Assembly (NCBI RefSeq): GCF_000467105.1 | Contig: NZ_BATI01000010.1 | Location: forward strand, 122,153 to 186,152 | Direction of reading: 5' to 3' | Origin: Aquipseudomonas alcaligenes NBRC 14159 | GTDB taxonomy: Bacteria > Pseudomonadota > Gammaproteobacteria > Pseudomonadales > Pseudomonadaceae | DNA: 64,000 nt | Shown here: positions 1 through 10,608 of the stretch, one piece after another | How positions within the stretch are numbered: position 1 is the stretch's first letter | How the letters are laid out: every line of letters starts with the position of its first letter | Made by a program: the position numbers and the translations under genes | Notes under the pieces: model-generated | The model's database searches: none | The model's input: only the letters and a program-made list of their open reading frames with translations | What the model was told of the DNA's origin: nothing

Positions 1-2306
1 AGCTGGAGCAGTGGCTGCTGCAGAACCAGCAGGCCCTCGCCGCACTGCATACGCCGCTGCAGGAAGGCCCCTGGCGCACGCTGCTGCTGGTGTTCTTCGC
101 CTCGGCCATCGTCATGCCGCACATGTACCACATGACCTTTACCGAGAATCTCAACCCGCGCGCCATCGTCAGCGCCAGCTGGGGCCTGCCGCTGCTGCTG
201 TTGCTGATGAGCCTGTCGGTGCCGCTGATTCTCTGGGCCAGCCTGAAGATCGGCGCCACCACCAACCCCGAGTACTTCACCCTGGGCCTGGGCCTGGCCC
301 TGGGCGACCGCAGCCTGGCCCTGCTGGCCTATGTCGGCGGCCTGTCGGCGTCCAGCGGACTGATCATCGTCAGCACCCTGGCGCTGTCCGGAATGGCGCT
401 CAACCACCTGGTGCTGCCGCTCTATCAGCCGCCGGCCGAAGGCAACATCTACCGCTGGCTGAAGTGGACGCGCCGCGGCCTGATCATCGCCATCATCGCC
501 GCGGCCTACGGCTTCTATCTATTGCTCGGCGCCGAGCAGGACCTGGCCAACCTCGGCATCGTCGCCTTCGTCGCCACCCTGCAGTTCCTCCCCGGTGTGC
601 TCTCGGTACTGTACTGGCCGACCGCCAACCGCCGCGGCTTCATCGCCGGCCTGCTCACCGGCATCGCCGTGTGGACCCTGAGCATGCTGGTGCCGCTGGT
701 CAGCAACCTGCAGGGCATCCACCTGCCGCTGTTCGACATCGTCTACGTGCTGGACGAGAACAGCTGGCACTTCGCGGCCATCGGCTCGCTGGCCGCCAAC
801 GTGCTGGTGTTCACCCTGGTCTCGCTGTTCACAGAAGCCAGCGATGAAGAGAAAAGCGCCGCCGAGGCCTGCACCGTGGACAATGTGCGCCGCCCGCAGC
901 GCCGCGAGCTGGTGGCCGGCTCGCCGCAGGAGTTCGCCGCCGAGCTGGCCAAGCCGCTCGGTGCGGTGACCGCACAGAAAGAGGTGGAGCGCGCCTTGCG
1001 CGACCTGCACCTGCCCTTCGACGAGCGCCGCCCCTACGCCCTGCGCCGCCTGCGTGACCGCATCGAGGCCAACCTGTCCGGCCTGATGGGCCCCAGCGTG
1101 GCGCAGGACATGGTCGAGACCTTCCTGCCGTACAAATCGGGCAGCGAGGCCTATGTCAGCGAGGACATCCACTTCATCGAGAGCCGCCTGGAGGACTATC
1201 AGTCGCGCCTGACCGGCCTGGCCGCCGAGTTGGACGCCCTGCGCCGCTTCCACCGCCAGACCCTGCAGGAGCTGCCGATGGGCGTGTGCTCCCTGGCCAA
1301 GGACCAGGAAGTGCTGATGTGGAACCGCGCCATGGAGGAGCTCACCGGCATCAGCGCGCAACAGGTGGTCGGCTCGCGCCTGCTCAGCCTGGAGCACCCC
1401 TGGCGCGAACTGCTGCAGGACTTCATCGCCCAGGACGAAGAGCACCTGCACAAGCGGCACCTGCAGCTGGACGGCGAAGTGCGCTGGCTCAACCTGCACA
1501 AGGCGGCCATCGACGAGCCGCTGGCACCCGGTAACAGCGGCCTGGTGCTGCTGGTCGAGGACGTCACCGAGACCCGCGTGCTGGAGGACCAGCTGGTGCA
1601 CTCCGAGCGCCTGGCCAGCATCGGCCGCCTGGCCGCCGGGGTAGCCCACGAAATCGGCAACCCGGTCACCGGCATCGCCTGCCTGGCGCAGAACCTGCGC
1701 GAGGAGCGCGAAGGCGACGATGAACTGGAGGAGATCAGCAGCCAGATCCTCGACCAGACCAAACGCATCTCGCGCATCGTCCAGTCGCTGATGAACTTCG
1801 CCCACGCCGGCCAGCAGCAACGCGCCGAATACCCGGTGAGCCTGGCCGAAGTAGCCCAGGACGCCATCGGCCTGCTGTCGCTGAACCGCAACAGCACCGA
1901 AGTGCAGTTCTTCAACCTGTGCGACCCGGAGCACCTGGCCAAGGGCGACCCGCAGCGCCTGGCCCAGGTGCTGATCAACCTGCTGTCCAACGCCCGCGAC
2001 GCGTCGCCAGCCGGCGGCGCCATCCGCGTGCGCAGCGAGGTCGAGGAACAGAGCGTGGTGCTGATCGTCGAGGACGAAGGCACGGGCATTCCGCAGGCGA
2101 TCATGGACCGCCTGTTCGAACCCTTCTTCACCACCAAGGACCCCGGCAAGGGCACCGGTTTGGGGCTCGCGCTGGTCTATTCGATCGTGGAAGAGCATTA
2201 TGGGCAGATCACCATCGACAGCCCGGCCGATCCCGAGCGCCAGCGCGGAACCCGTTTCCGCGTTACCCTGCCGCGCTATGTCGAAGCGACGTCCACAGCG
2301 ACCTGA
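1..2306 (+). CDS. cbrA: Sensor histidine kinase CbrA, 5' end outside window
   Basis: This is the membrane sensor of the CbrA/CbrB system that controls carbon and nitrogen source use. The reading frame is open from base 3, so about 767 codons are visible; the family is close to 980 residues, so roughly 215 residues lie outside. The first 270 visible residues are hydrophobic helices of the sodium:solute-symporter type. A PAS-like segment follows, then the kinase core: H-box with phospho-acceptor His at bases 1647-1649 (AHEIGNP), an N-box (LLSNARDAS) and a G-box (GKGTGLGLAL). It ends 66 bases before cbrB on the same strand. The symporter-kinase fusion plus cbrB and CrcZ downstream make the assignment firm. 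An internal methionine at base 90 is not the start, because the homologous frame continues upstream. Confidence 0.96.
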   Translation, partial: LEQWLLQNQQALAALHTPLQEGPWRTLLLVFFASAIVMPHMYHMTFTENLNPRAIVSASWGLPLLLLLMSLSVPLILWASLKIGATTNPEYFTLGLGLALGDRSLALLAYVGGLSASSGLIIVSTLALSGMALNHLVLPLYQPPAEGNIYRWLKWTRRGLIIAIIAAAYGFYLLLGAEQDLANLGIVAFVATLQFLPGVLSVLYWPTANRRGFIAGLLTGIAVWTLSMLVPLVSNLQGIHLPLFDIVYVLDENSWHFAAIGSLAANVLVFTLVSLFTEASDEEKSAAEACTVDNVRRPQRRELVAGSPQEFAAELAKPLGAVTAQKEVERALRDLHLPFDERRPYALRRLRDRIEANLSGLMGPSVAQDMVETFLPYKSGSEAYVSEDIHFIESRLEDYQSRLTGLAAELDALRRFHRQTLQELPMGVCSLAKDQEVLMWNRAMEELTGISAQQVVGSRLLSLEHPWRELLQDFIAQDEEHLHKRHLQLDGEVRWLNLHKAAIDEPLAPGNSGLVLLVEDVTETRVLEDQLVHSERLASIGRLAAGVAHEIGNPVTGIACLAQNLREEREGDDELEEISSQILDQTKRISRIVQSLMNFAHAGQQQRAEYPVSLAEVAQDAIGLLSLNRNSTEVQFFNLCDPEHLAKGDPQRLAQVLINLLSNARDASPAGGAIRVRSEVEEQSVVLIVEDEGTGIPQAIMDRLFEPFFTTKDPGKGTGLGLALVYSIVEEHYGQITIDSPADPERQRGTRFRVTLPRYVEATSTAT

Positions 2307-2372
2307 GTAGTGACCTAGAACCGCCAAGGGGCCATAAGCCCGGCGGATTCGGAGACCGTCGAGAGAACATCA

Positions 2373-3791
<1,419 letters not shown>

Positions 3792-3865
3792 GACGAGGGG
3801 CGGTGACACTTGTGTGCAGGATGAGTTCCACGCTGTTACCCCCAGACAAACATCGCGTAACAAAA

Positions 3866-3900
3866 GCCGGGTTCATCGGTAACGGGAACCCGGCTTTTTT
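3866..3900 (+). terminator. Rho-independent terminator after cbrB
   Basis: A perfect 9-bp stem (GCCGGGTTC at 3866-3874 with GAACCCGGC at 3886-3894) is followed by a run of six T. It separates the cbrAB transcript from the independently controlled CrcZ promoter about 60 bases further on. Confidence 0.9.
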
Positions 3901-3959
3901 CTGCCCGCGCCTCACACCGAAAAACGCTAAGTCGTTGAAAATAAAGAATTTCAAAAAAC

Positions 3960-3975
3960 TGGCACGGCTTCTGCT
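3960..3975 (+). promoter_or_regulatory. Sigma-54 promoter of crcZ
   Basis: The sequence TGGCACGGCTTCTGCT has GG at 3961-3962 and GC at 3973-3974 with exactly the -24/-12 spacing and only one departure (CTGC for TTGC) from the consensus. It predicts a start near 3985, at the first base of the CA-rich RNA. CbrB, encoded just upstream, is the known activator of this promoter in Pseudomonas. Confidence 0.9.
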
Positions 3976-3984
3976 TTATCTCTG

Positions 3985-4340
3985 GCACAACAACAATAAA
4001 AACGTTTGAAAACCCAATAATAAAAACAATACAGAACGGCTCCAGCACAACAAAAACAACAACGCGGAGGCGCAGCTAACTGATTCTTTTGGAGAGGATT
4101 TGCCTTTGGGGTTCGCCCCACGATCAGGCCGAGAACAATAAAAACTGCACTAAAGCAGAGCCCGCACTGATTGGATCCAGGATGGATCACGGCAGCATCA
4201 GCATCCAAAGCAATCCGTTTGCTCCTGGTACCCGAATTGGGCTACCGCAAACGGGCCTACAACAAAAACAACAGGCCCGACACAATAACAAAAACAAAGC
4301 ACGCACCTATTTGGGGGGGAGCTCCGGCTCCCCCAGTAGC
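3985..4340 (+). ncRNA. crcZ: CrcZ small RNA (Hfq/Crc sequestering)
   Basis: CrcZ titrates Hfq (with Crc) and so relieves catabolite repression when CbrA/B is active. The assignment rests on place (between cbrB and pcnB), the sigma-54 promoter, and six A-rich clusters of the AANAANAA type at about 3987-4003, 4014-4030, 4046-4063, 4133-4145, 4258-4273 and 4281-4299. The predicted 5' end starts GCACAACAACAATAA, as in known CrcZ. The 3' end is placed after the hairpin at 4315-4334 and is approximate; the RNA would be about 350 nt against 407 in P. aeruginosa. Short open frames across it are dismissed as chance. Confidence 0.9.
4315..4340 (+). terminator. 3' hairpin of CrcZ
   Basis: An 8-bp perfect stem, GGGGGAGC (4315-4322) with GCTCCCCC (4327-4334), closes a TCCG tetraloop. 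There is no long T tract, only AGTAGCTTTA, so termination may be imperfect and some read-through into pcnB is possible. Confidence 0.6.
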
Positions 4341-4393
4341 TTTACCCCTCTCGCCTTCCCCAGCCTGCCTTCTCCACCATTCTCCCTCCCGAT

Positions 4394-4401
4394 GCTAGAA
4401 T
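4394..4401 (+). promoter_or_regulatory. Possible extended -10 promoter of pcnB
   Basis: TGCTAGAAT contains an extended -10 (TG-N-TAGAAT) about 60 bases before the pcnB start. No clear -35 is seen. It would give pcnB a promoter separate from CrcZ. Confidence 0.4.
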
Positions 4402-4462
4402 CCGCGCCATTCGTGCGGTTACCGGCAATTCCGGCCGCTTATTCCTGCAAACAGTGCCTCCC

Positions 4463-5875
4463 ATGCTGAAAAAGCTGTTCAAGTCCCTCCGTTCACCGCT
4501 CTCGCTCAAGCGCCAAGCCCGCCCCCGCAGCACGCCCGAAGTGCTCGGCCCGCGCCAGCATTCGCTGCAGCGCGGCCAGTTCAGCCGCAACGCGGTGAGC
4601 GTGGTGGACCGTCTGCAGAAAGCCGGCTACCAGGCTTATCTGGTCGGCGGCTGCGTGCGCGACCTGCTGATCGGCGTACAACCCAAGGATTTCGACGTTG
4701 CCACCAGCGCCACGCCCGAGCAGGTACGCGCCGAGTTTCGCAACGCGCGGGTGATCGGCCGGCGCTTCAAGCTGGCGCATGTGCACTTCGGCCGCGAGAT
4801 CATCGAAGTGGCCACCTTCCGCAGCAATCACCCGCAGGGCGACGACGAGGAAGACAGCCATCAGTCGGCACGCAACGAGAGCGGCCGCATCCTGCGCGAC
4901 AACGTCTACGGTTCGCAGGAGAGCGATGCCCAGCGCCGCGACTTCACCATCAACGCCCTGTACTTCGACATCACCGGCGAGCGCGTGCTGGACTACGCCC
5001 ATGGCGTGCACGACATCCGCAACCGCCTGATCCGCCTGATCGGCGATCCCGAGCAGCGCTACCTCGAAGACCCGGTGCGCATGCTGCGTGCGGTGCGCTT
5101 CGCCGCCAAGCTCGACTTCGAGATCGAGAAGCACAGCGCCGCACCGATCCGCCGCCTGGCGCCGATGCTGCGCGACATTCCCTCGGCCCGCCTGTTCGAC
5201 GAGGTACTCAAGCTGTTCCTCGCCGGCCGTGCCGAACGCACCTTCGAACTGCTGGTCGAGTACGACCTGTTCGCCCCGCTGTTCCCGGCCAGCGCCCGTG
5301 CTCTGGAGCGCGATCCCGACTACACCGGCGACCTGATTCGCCAGGCCCTGGCCAATACCGATGAACGCATCGCCCAGGGCAAGCCGGTAACACCGGCCTT
5401 CCTCTTCGCCGCCCTGCTCTGGCCGGCCCTGCCGGCACGCGCCGCGCAACTGCAGGAACGCGGCATGCCGCCGATTCCGGCGATGCAGGAAGCCGCCCAC
5501 GATCTGATCGTCGAGCAGTGCAAGCGCATCGCCATTCCCAAGCGTTTCACCATCCCGATCCGCGAGATCTGGGACATGCAGGAGCGCCTGCCGCGCCGTC
5601 AGGGCAAACGCGCCGATATGCTGCTGGAGAACCCGCGTTTCCGCGCCGGCTACGACTTCCTGCTGCTGCGCGAAGACGCCGGCGAGCAGACCGGCGGCCT
5701 TGGCGACTGGTGGACCGAGTACCAGGACGCCAGCGACAGCGAGCGTCGCGCGATGATCCGCGAACTCAACAGCCGGCCGGAAGAAAGCGCCGACGGCGCA
5801 CCGGCACGCAAGCGCCGCCGTGGCGGGCGCAATCGCAAGCGCGGACCACGGGGCAATGCCCCGGCCGGCGAATAA
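4463..5875 (+). CDS. pcnB: Poly(A) polymerase PcnB
   Basis: PcnB adds 3' adenylate tails to RNA and so marks it for decay. With the ATG at 4463 it has 470 residues starting MLKKLFKS. The nucleotidyltransferase core is at the N-terminus: GGCVRD near residue 62 and the metal-binding DFDVATSA a little later. An RNA-binding helical region follows (YLEDPVRMLRAVRFAAKLDF). The C-terminus is very basic (ARKRRRGGRNRKRG), usual for the family. A GTG at 4454 is an alternative start in the same frame; neither has a clear ribosome binding site. folK starts at the base after its stop, so the two are co-translated. Confidence 0.96.
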   Translation: MLKKLFKSLRSPLSLKRQARPRSTPEVLGPRQHSLQRGQFSRNAVSVVDRLQKAGYQAYLVGGCVRDLLIGVQPKDFDVATSATPEQVRAEFRNARVIGRRFKLAHVHFGREIIEVATFRSNHPQGDDEEDSHQSARNESGRILRDNVYGSQESDAQRRDFTINALYFDITGERVLDYAHGVHDIRNRLIRLIGDPEQRYLEDPVRMLRAVRFAAKLDFEIEKHSAAPIRRLAPMLRDIPSARLFDEVLKLFLAGRAERTFELLVEYDLFAPLFPASARALERDPDYTGDLIRQALANTDERIAQGKPVTPAFLFAALLWPALPARAAQLQERGMPPIPAMQEAAHDLIVEQCKRIAIPKRFTIPIREIWDMQERLPRRQGKRADMLLENPRFRAGYDFLLLREDAGEQTGGLGDWWTEYQDASDSERRAMIRELNSRPEESADGAPARKRRRGGRNRKRGPRGNAPAGE

Positions 5876-6367
5876 GTGGAGCGGGTCTACATCGGCCTCG
5901 GCAGCAACCTGGCCGAGCCACTGCGGCAATTGCAGGCGGCGCTCGCCGCCATCGCCGAGCTGCCGCATAGCCAGCTGGTCACCACATCCTCCTTTTATGC
6001 CAGCGACCCACTCGGTCCGCCCGATCAGCCTCGCTACGTCAACGCGGTAGCCGCGCTGGATACCGAGCTGGCACCACTCGAACTGCTCGATGCCCTGCAG
6101 CGCATCGAGCAGGAGCAGGGCCGCGTGCGCAAGGCCGAACGCTGGGGGCCGCGCACCCTCGACCTGGACATCCTGCTGTTCGGCAATCGGCTGCTGAGCG
6201 AGGAGCGCCTGACCGTGCCGCACTATCACATGCACGCGCGCGCTTTCGTCCTCTACCCGCTGGCCGAGATTGCCCCGACCGACCTGCAACTGCCCGATGG
6301 CCGCCGCCTGGAGCAGCTGCTGGCCGCCTGCCCCTTCGAGGGGCTGGAGCGCCTGGTAACGCCGTAA
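5876..6367 (+). CDS. folK: 2-amino-4-hydroxy-6-hydroxymethyldihydropteridine pyrophosphokinase FolK
   Basis: FolK transfers pyrophosphate from ATP to hydroxymethyl-dihydropterin in folate synthesis. The 163 residues are the usual length. It begins [11 protein letters not shown] and has the HPPK signature [13 protein letters not shown] with the two magnesium-binding aspartates. The start is a GTG directly after the pcnB stop, with no gap, which points to translational coupling. The next folate enzyme in the window, folP, lies 28 kb away. Confidence 0.96.
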   Translation: MERVYIGLGSNLAEPLRQLQAALAAIAELPHSQLVTTSSFYASDPLGPPDQPRYVNAVAALDTELAPLELLDALQRIEQEQGRVRKAERWGPRTLDLDILLFGNRLLSEERLTVPHYHMHARAFVLYPLAEIAPTDLQLPDGRRLEQLLAACPFEGLERLVTP

Positions 6368-6387
6368 CAGCGCGGTAACACCCGCGA

Positions 6388-6456
6388 TTGACTTCATGCC
6401 CCCCCATCGGGACTATAGGCGTCCCGTTGCCCCGAGGCGGTGCAGAAATCACCGCC
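6388..6456 (+). promoter_or_regulatory. Possible panB promoter and leader hairpin
   Basis: TTGACT at 6388-6393 and ACTATA/TATAGG around 6412-6419 resemble -35 and -10 boxes with long (18-20 bp) spacing. A 7-bp hairpin (GGCGGTG at 6436-6442 with CACCGCC at 6450-6456) lies in the roughly 90-base leader before panB. Its role is unknown; it does not obviously match the pan RNA motif described in other phyla. Confidence 0.4.
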
Positions 6457-6518
6457 CCAAGAGGCCGAGAGACGGCGTCACAAGCGTCGCGATACGGCCC
6501 GCTGATGAGGAATCCCCC

Positions 6519-7319
6519 ATGCCAGATGTAACCGTAAGCACCCTGCTGGGCCTGAAGCAGAAGGGCGAGAAGATCGCCATGCTCACCGCCTACGACGCCA
6601 CCTTCGCCCAGGCAGCCTGCCAGGCCGGGGTGGAAGTGCTGCTGGTGGGCGACTCCCTGGGCATGGTCCTGCAGGGCCACGACAGCACCTTGCCGGTATC
6701 GCTGGCCGACATGGCCTATCACACCGCAGCCGTGAAGCGCGGCAACCAGGGCGCGCTGATCCTCGCCGACCTGCCCTTCATGGCCTACGCCACCCTGGAG
6801 CAGACCTTCGCCAGCTGCGCCGCACTGATGCAGGCCGGCGCCCATATGATCAAGCTGGAGGGTGCTGCCTGGCTGGCCGAGCCGATTCGTCAGCTGGCCG
6901 AGCGCGGCGTGCCGGTATGCGCCCACCTGGGCCTGACCCCACAGGCGGTCAACGTGTTCGGCGGCTACAAGGTGCAGGGGCGCGGCGATGCCGCCGCACG
7001 CCAGCTGCGCGCCGACGCCATGGCCCTGGAACAGGCCGGCGCCGCCATGCTGCTGCTCGAGTGCGTGCCCAGCGAGCTGGCGGCGGAAATCACCCAGGCG
7101 GTGAAGATCCCGGTCATCGGCATCGGCGCAGGCTCTGCCACCGATGGTCAGGTACTGGTGATGCACGACCTGCTCGGCCTGTCGCTGACCGGCCGCACGC
7201 CGAAGTTCGTGAAGAACTTCATGCAGGGCCAGCCCAACGTGCAGGCCGCTTTCGCCGCCTACGTGCGCGCCGTCAAAGACATCAGCTTCCCCGCCGAGGA
7301 ACACGGGTTCTCCGCATGA
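6519..7319 (+). CDS. panB: 3-methyl-2-oxobutanoate hydroxymethyltransferase PanB
   Basis: PanB makes ketopantoate from ketoisovalerate and methylene-tetrahydrofolate, the first committed step to pantothenate. The 266-residue protein starts [19 protein letters not shown] 6519 is chosen over upstream in-frame codons because those lie in the leader and family homology starts here. Family motifs include [27 protein letters not shown], and [14 protein letters not shown]. Its TGA overlaps the panC ATG (ATGA), so panB and panC form one operon. Confidence 0.97.
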   Translation: MPDVTVSTLLGLKQKGEKIAMLTAYDATFAQAACQAGVEVLLVGDSLGMVLQGHDSTLPVSLADMAYHTAAVKRGNQGALILADLPFMAYATLEQTFASCAALMQAGAHMIKLEGAAWLAEPIRQLAERGVPVCAHLGLTPQAVNVFGGYKVQGRGDAAARQLRADAMALEQAGAAMLLLECVPSELAAEITQAVKIPVIGIGAGSATDGQVLVMHDLLGLSLTGRTPKFVKNFMQGQPNVQAAFAAYVRAVKDISFPAEEHGFSA

Positions 7320-8164
7320 ATACCGTCAAGACCGTACTGGAACTGCGCGCCGCCGTGGCGCGTGCGCGCGGCGAAGGCAAGCGCATCGCCTTCGTGCCGA
7401 CCATGGGCAACCTGCACGAGGGCCATGTCGCCCTGGTGGAGAAAGCCGGCCAGCGCGCCGACTTCGTGGTCGCCAGCATCTTCGTCAACCCGCTGCAGTT
7501 CGGTCCCAACGAGGACCTGGCCAAGTACCCGCGCACCCTGGTCGCCGACCAGGAGAAACTGGTCGCCGCCGGTTGCCAGCTGCTGTTCCATCCGGACGTG
7601 GAGGAAATGTACCCCCATGGCCAGGAAGGCCAGACTCGGGTCAGCGTACCTGGCGTCTCCGAGGGCCTGTGTGGCGGCAGCCGCCCCGGCCACTTCGAGG
7701 GCGTGGCCACGGTGGTGACCAAGCTGTTCAACATGGTCCAGCCGGACCTCGCCGTGTTCGGCGAGAAGGACTTCCAGCAGCTGGCGGTGATCCGCACCCT
7801 GGTGCGCGACCTGAACATGCCGATCCAGATCATCGGCGAGCCGACCGTACGTGCCGAAGACGGCCTGGCCCTGTCCTCGCGCAATGGTTATCTGAGTGCC
7901 GAGCAACGTGCCGCCGCGCCGGCGCTGTATCGCACCCTGCAGCAGCTGGCCAGCGCCATCCGCGACGGCAACCGCGATTTCGCCCAACTGATCGAAGCCG
8001 GTCAGGCCAGCCTGGTGAGCGCCGGTTTCCGCCCCGACTACCTGGAGATCCGCGAGGCCAGCAGCCTGCGTCCAGCCGAGGCGAACGACACGCAACTGGT
8101 GATACTGGGTGCCGCCTTCATGGGCACTACACGCCTGATCGACAATCTGGCGTTCCAGCTCTAG
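7316..8164 (+). CDS. panC: Pantothenate synthetase PanC
   Basis: PanC joins pantoate and beta-alanine with ATP. It has 282 residues and shows the HIGH-like motif in [14 protein letters not shown] and the KMSKS-region motif ALSSRNGYL, both expected of this nucleotidylyl-transferase fold. The start overlaps the panB stop by four bases. The gap to panD (175 bases) contains two hairpins but no strong terminator, so panD may be partly co-transcribed. Confidence 0.97.
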   Translation: MNTVKTVLELRAAVARARGEGKRIAFVPTMGNLHEGHVALVEKAGQRADFVVASIFVNPLQFGPNEDLAKYPRTLVADQEKLVAAGCQLLFHPDVEEMYPHGQEGQTRVSVPGVSEGLCGGSRPGHFEGVATVVTKLFNMVQPDLAVFGEKDFQQLAVIRTLVRDLNMPIQIIGEPTVRAEDGLALSSRNGYLSAEQRAAAPALYRTLQQLASAIRDGNRDFAQLIEAGQASLVSAGFRPDYLEIREASSLRPAEANDTQLVILGAAFMGTTRLIDNLAFQL

Positions 8165-8279
8165 CCGCCTGCGAGGGTTTGCCGGCGAGACGCGGCAACC
8201 CTCAAGCTGGATAGCTGAATCAGCCAAACAGGCCAGCGAGGCCTGGCAAAAGGCCATACCCCGCACATCGTGTGGTCTT

Positions 8280-8297
8280 GAACCCCCTCGGGGGTTC
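8280..8297. repeat. Small inverted repeat between panC and panD
   Basis: GAACCCC (8280-8286) and GGGGTTC (8291-8297) form a tight hairpin 43 bases before panD. There is no T tract. It could be a weak terminator, an operator or a REP fragment. Confidence 0.4.
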
Positions 8298-8339
8298 GGG
8301 CACACTCTGCCGCCGCCGCATTCCGAGAGGGAAATAGTC

Positions 8340-8720
8340 ATGCACGCCATCATGCTCAAGGCCAAGCTGCACCGCGCCATCGTCACCCACGCGGTGCTCG
8401 ACTATGAAGGCTCCTGCGCCATCGACGGCGAGTGGCTGGACCTGTCCGGCATCCGCGAATACGAGCAGATCCAGATCTACAACGTGGACAACGGCGAGCG
8501 CTTCACCACCTATGCCATCCGCGGCGAAGAAGGTTCGAAGATCATCTCGGTCAATGGTGCCGCTGCGCACAAGGCCGGCGTCGGCCACCGCGTGATCATC
8601 TGCGCCTACGCCCACTACAGCGAAGCCGAGCTGGCCAACTTCCAGCCACGCGTGCTCTACATGGGTGCCGACGGCGAGCTGAGCCACACCAGCAACGCGA
8701 TCCCCGTACAAGTCGCCTGA
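8340..8720 (+). CDS. panD: Aspartate 1-decarboxylase PanD
   Basis: PanD makes the beta-alanine used by PanC. The 126-residue proenzyme carries the self-cleavage site Gly24-Ser25 in YEGSCAID; cleavage turns Ser25 into the catalytic pyruvoyl group. Other conserved parts are HRAIVTHA near the start and [10 protein letters not shown]. The ribosome binding site GAGAGGGAAAT precedes the ATG. It ends just before a clear terminator, closing the pantothenate block. Confidence 0.97.
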   Translation: MHAIMLKAKLHRAIVTHAVLDYEGSCAIDGEWLDLSGIREYEQIQIYNVDNGERFTTYAIRGEEGSKIISVNGAAAHKAGVGHRVIICAYAHYSEAELANFQPRVLYMGADGELSHTSNAIPVQVA

Positions 8721-8744
8721 GCGGGACGCGCCCCGCTACACTCC

Positions 8745-8769
8745 AAGCCCGGAATCTCCGGGCTTTTTC
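8745..8769 (+). terminator. Terminator after panD
   Basis: AAGCCCGG (8745-8752) pairs with CCGGGCTT (8758-8765) and runs into a T tract. An ATG right after it (8770) is in frame with pgi, but its place in the terminator argues against it as the pgi start. Confidence 0.85.
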
Positions 8770-8805
8770 ATGCCCGACACGCCGCACAACAAGGAAAATG
8801 CCGCC

Positions 8806-10470
8806 ATGGCGTACTACCAGCAACCGCTCGACGTCACTACCCTGCCGGCCTGGCAGGCCCTGCTCAAGCACCGTCAGGACATGCAGGGCTTCAGCATGCG
8901 CGAGGCCTTCGCGGACGACGCCAAGCGTTTCGAGCGTTTCTCCATGAGCACCAGCGGCATCTTCCTCGACTACTCGAAGAACCTGCTCAGCACCCAGACC
9001 CGCGACCTGCTGGTCGGTCTGGCCCGCGAAGCCGGCCTGCAGGACGCCATTGAAGCCTTGTTCAACGGCGAACGGGTCAACGCCTCGGAGGGCCGCCCGG
9101 CCCTGCACACCGCCCTGCGCCGCCCCATCGGTGACTGCGTCAGAGTTGACGGAGTCAACGTGATGCCCGATGTGCACCGCGTGCTCAACCAGATGACCGA
9201 CATCGTCGGGCGAATCCACAGCAACCTGTGGCGCGGCTACAGCGAGAAGGCCATCACCGATGTGGTCAATATCGGCATCGGCGGCTCCTTCCTCGGCCCG
9301 CAACTGGTCTCCGAAGCCCTGCTGCCCTTCACTCAGCACGGCGTGCGCTGCCACTACCTGGCCAATATCGACGGCAGTGAGTTCCATGAACTGGCCGCCA
9401 AGCTGAACGCCGAAACCACCCTGTTCATCGTCTCGTCGAAGTCGTTCGGCACCCTGGAAACCCTGAAGAACGCCCAGGCCGCACGCACCTGGTACCTGGC
9501 CCGCGGCGGCACCGAGGAAAAGCTCTACCGCCACTTCATCGCGGTGACCAGCAACAATCAGGCCGCCATCGAATTCGGCATCCGCGAGAAGAACATCTTC
9601 CCGATGTGGGACTGGGTCGGCGGGCGCTATTCGCTATGGTCGGCCATCGGCCTGCCGATCGCCCTGGCCATCGGCATGTCCAACTTCAAGGAGCTGCTGT
9701 CCGGCGCCTACAGCATGGACACGCATTTCCGCAGCACCCCGTTCGAGAAGAACATGCCGGTGCTGCTGGCCCTGCTCGGCGTCTGGTATGGCAACTTCTG
9801 GGGCGCCCAGAGCCACGCGATCCTGCCCTACGACCACTACCTGCGCAACATCACCAAGCACCTGCAGCAGCTGGACATGGAGTCCAACGGCAAGCGCGTG
9901 CGCCAGGACGGCAGCCCGGTCAGCACCGACACCGGCCCGGTGATCTGGGGCGGCGTCGGCTGCAACGGCCAGCACGCCTATCATCAGTTGCTGCACCAGG
10001 GCACCCAGCTGATTCCAGCCGACTTCATCGTGCCGGTAGTCAGCTACAACCCGGTGGCCGACCACCACCAGTGGCTGTATGCCAACTGCCTGTCGCAGAG
10101 CCAGGCGCTGATGCTCGGCAAGTGCCGCAACGAGGCCGAGGCCGAACTGCGCGCCAAGGGCCTGCCCGAGGATGAGGTACAGCGCCTGGCACCGCACAAG
10201 GTGATCCCCGGCAACCGCCCGAGCAACACCCTGGTGCTGGAACGCATCAGCCCGCGCCGCCTCGGCGCGCTGGTGGCGATGTACGAGCACAAGGTGTTCG
10301 TGCAGAGCGTGATCTGGGGCATCAACGCCTTCGACCAGTGGGGCGTGGAGCTGGGCAAGGAGCTCGGCAAGGGCGTCTACCAGCGCCTCACCGGCTGGGA
10401 CCAGCCGCCGACCGAGGACGCCTCGACCCAGGGACTGATCGACTTCTTCCGCGGTCGTCACCGCGGTTAA
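8806..10470 (+). CDS. pgi: Glucose-6-phosphate isomerase Pgi
   Basis: Pgi interconverts glucose-6-phosphate and fructose-6-phosphate; in Pseudomonas, which lacks phosphofructokinase, it mainly serves gluconeogenesis and polysaccharide supply. The 554-residue frame has the phosphate-binding region [12 protein letters not shown] and [11 protein letters not shown], family signature 1 ([16 protein letters not shown]), the catalytic Glu region MESNGKRV, and signature 2 around [13 protein letters not shown] 8806 is preceded by AAGGAAAAT; the in-frame ATG at 8770 lies within the panD terminator. A terminator follows. Confidence 0.97.
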   Translation: MAYYQQPLDVTTLPAWQALLKHRQDMQGFSMREAFADDAKRFERFSMSTSGIFLDYSKNLLSTQTRDLLVGLAREAGLQDAIEALFNGERVNASEGRPALHTALRRPIGDCVRVDGVNVMPDVHRVLNQMTDIVGRIHSNLWRGYSEKAITDVVNIGIGGSFLGPQLVSEALLPFTQHGVRCHYLANIDGSEFHELAAKLNAETTLFIVSSKSFGTLETLKNAQAARTWYLARGGTEEKLYRHFIAVTSNNQAAIEFGIREKNIFPMWDWVGGRYSLWSAIGLPIALAIGMSNFKELLSGAYSMDTHFRSTPFEKNMPVLLALLGVWYGNFWGAQSHAILPYDHYLRNITKHLQQLDMESNGKRVRQDGSPVSTDTGPVIWGGVGCNGQHAYHQLLHQGTQLIPADFIVPVVSYNPVADHHQWLYANCLSQSQALMLGKCRNEAEAELRAKGLPEDEVQRLAPHKVIPGNRPSNTLVLERISPRRLGALVAMYEHKVFVQSVIWGINAFDQWGVELGKELGKGVYQRLTGWDQPPTEDASTQGLIDFFRGRHRG

Positions 10471-10480
10471 GCCCCCCCAA

Positions 10481-10505
10481 AGCCCGGCGCTGCGCCGGGC
10501 TTTTT
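10481..10505 (+). terminator. Terminator after pgi
   Basis: AGCCCGGC (10481-10488) pairs with GCCGGGCT (10494-10501), followed by a short T tract. Confidence 0.85.
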
Positions 10506-10541
10506 GCAGGATGCGGCACGCAGCATGCAGCGCCGGCACTT

Positions 10542-10563
10542 GAACCAAGCAATTGCTTGGTTC
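10542..10563. promoter_or_regulatory. Perfect 22-bp palindrome upstream of acs
   Basis: GAACCAAGCAA (10542-10552) is followed directly by its exact reverse complement TTGCTTGGTTC (10553-10563). It ends 45 bases before the acs start. The dyad form is typical of operators for dimeric repressors of the TetR or GntR kind; which protein binds cannot be told from sequence. Confidence 0.6.
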
Positions 10564-10585
10564 ACCCTAATGGACATCGCGGCTC

Positions 10586-10600
10586 AACAATAAGACAAGG
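10586..10600 (+). promoter_or_regulatory. CA-rich Hfq/Crc-type site at the acs ribosome binding site
   Basis: AACAATAAGACAAGG lies immediately before the acs start and overlaps the Shine-Dalgarno AAGG. It has the AANAANAA form recognised by the Hfq distal face in Pseudomonas catabolite repression, the same motif repeated in CrcZ in this window. Confidence 0.6.
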
Positions 10601-10608
10601 AACCCGCC

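Noticed and set aside
4089..4469. Two overlapping short frames in the cbrB-pcnB spacer
   Set aside because: They overlap the CrcZ RNA, consist mostly of Asn/Gln/Lys from CA repeats, and have no ribosome binding site.
8770..8805. Upstream ATG for pgi at 8770
   Set aside because: It is embedded in the panD terminator; ATG 8806 has the ribosome binding site and fits the family start.
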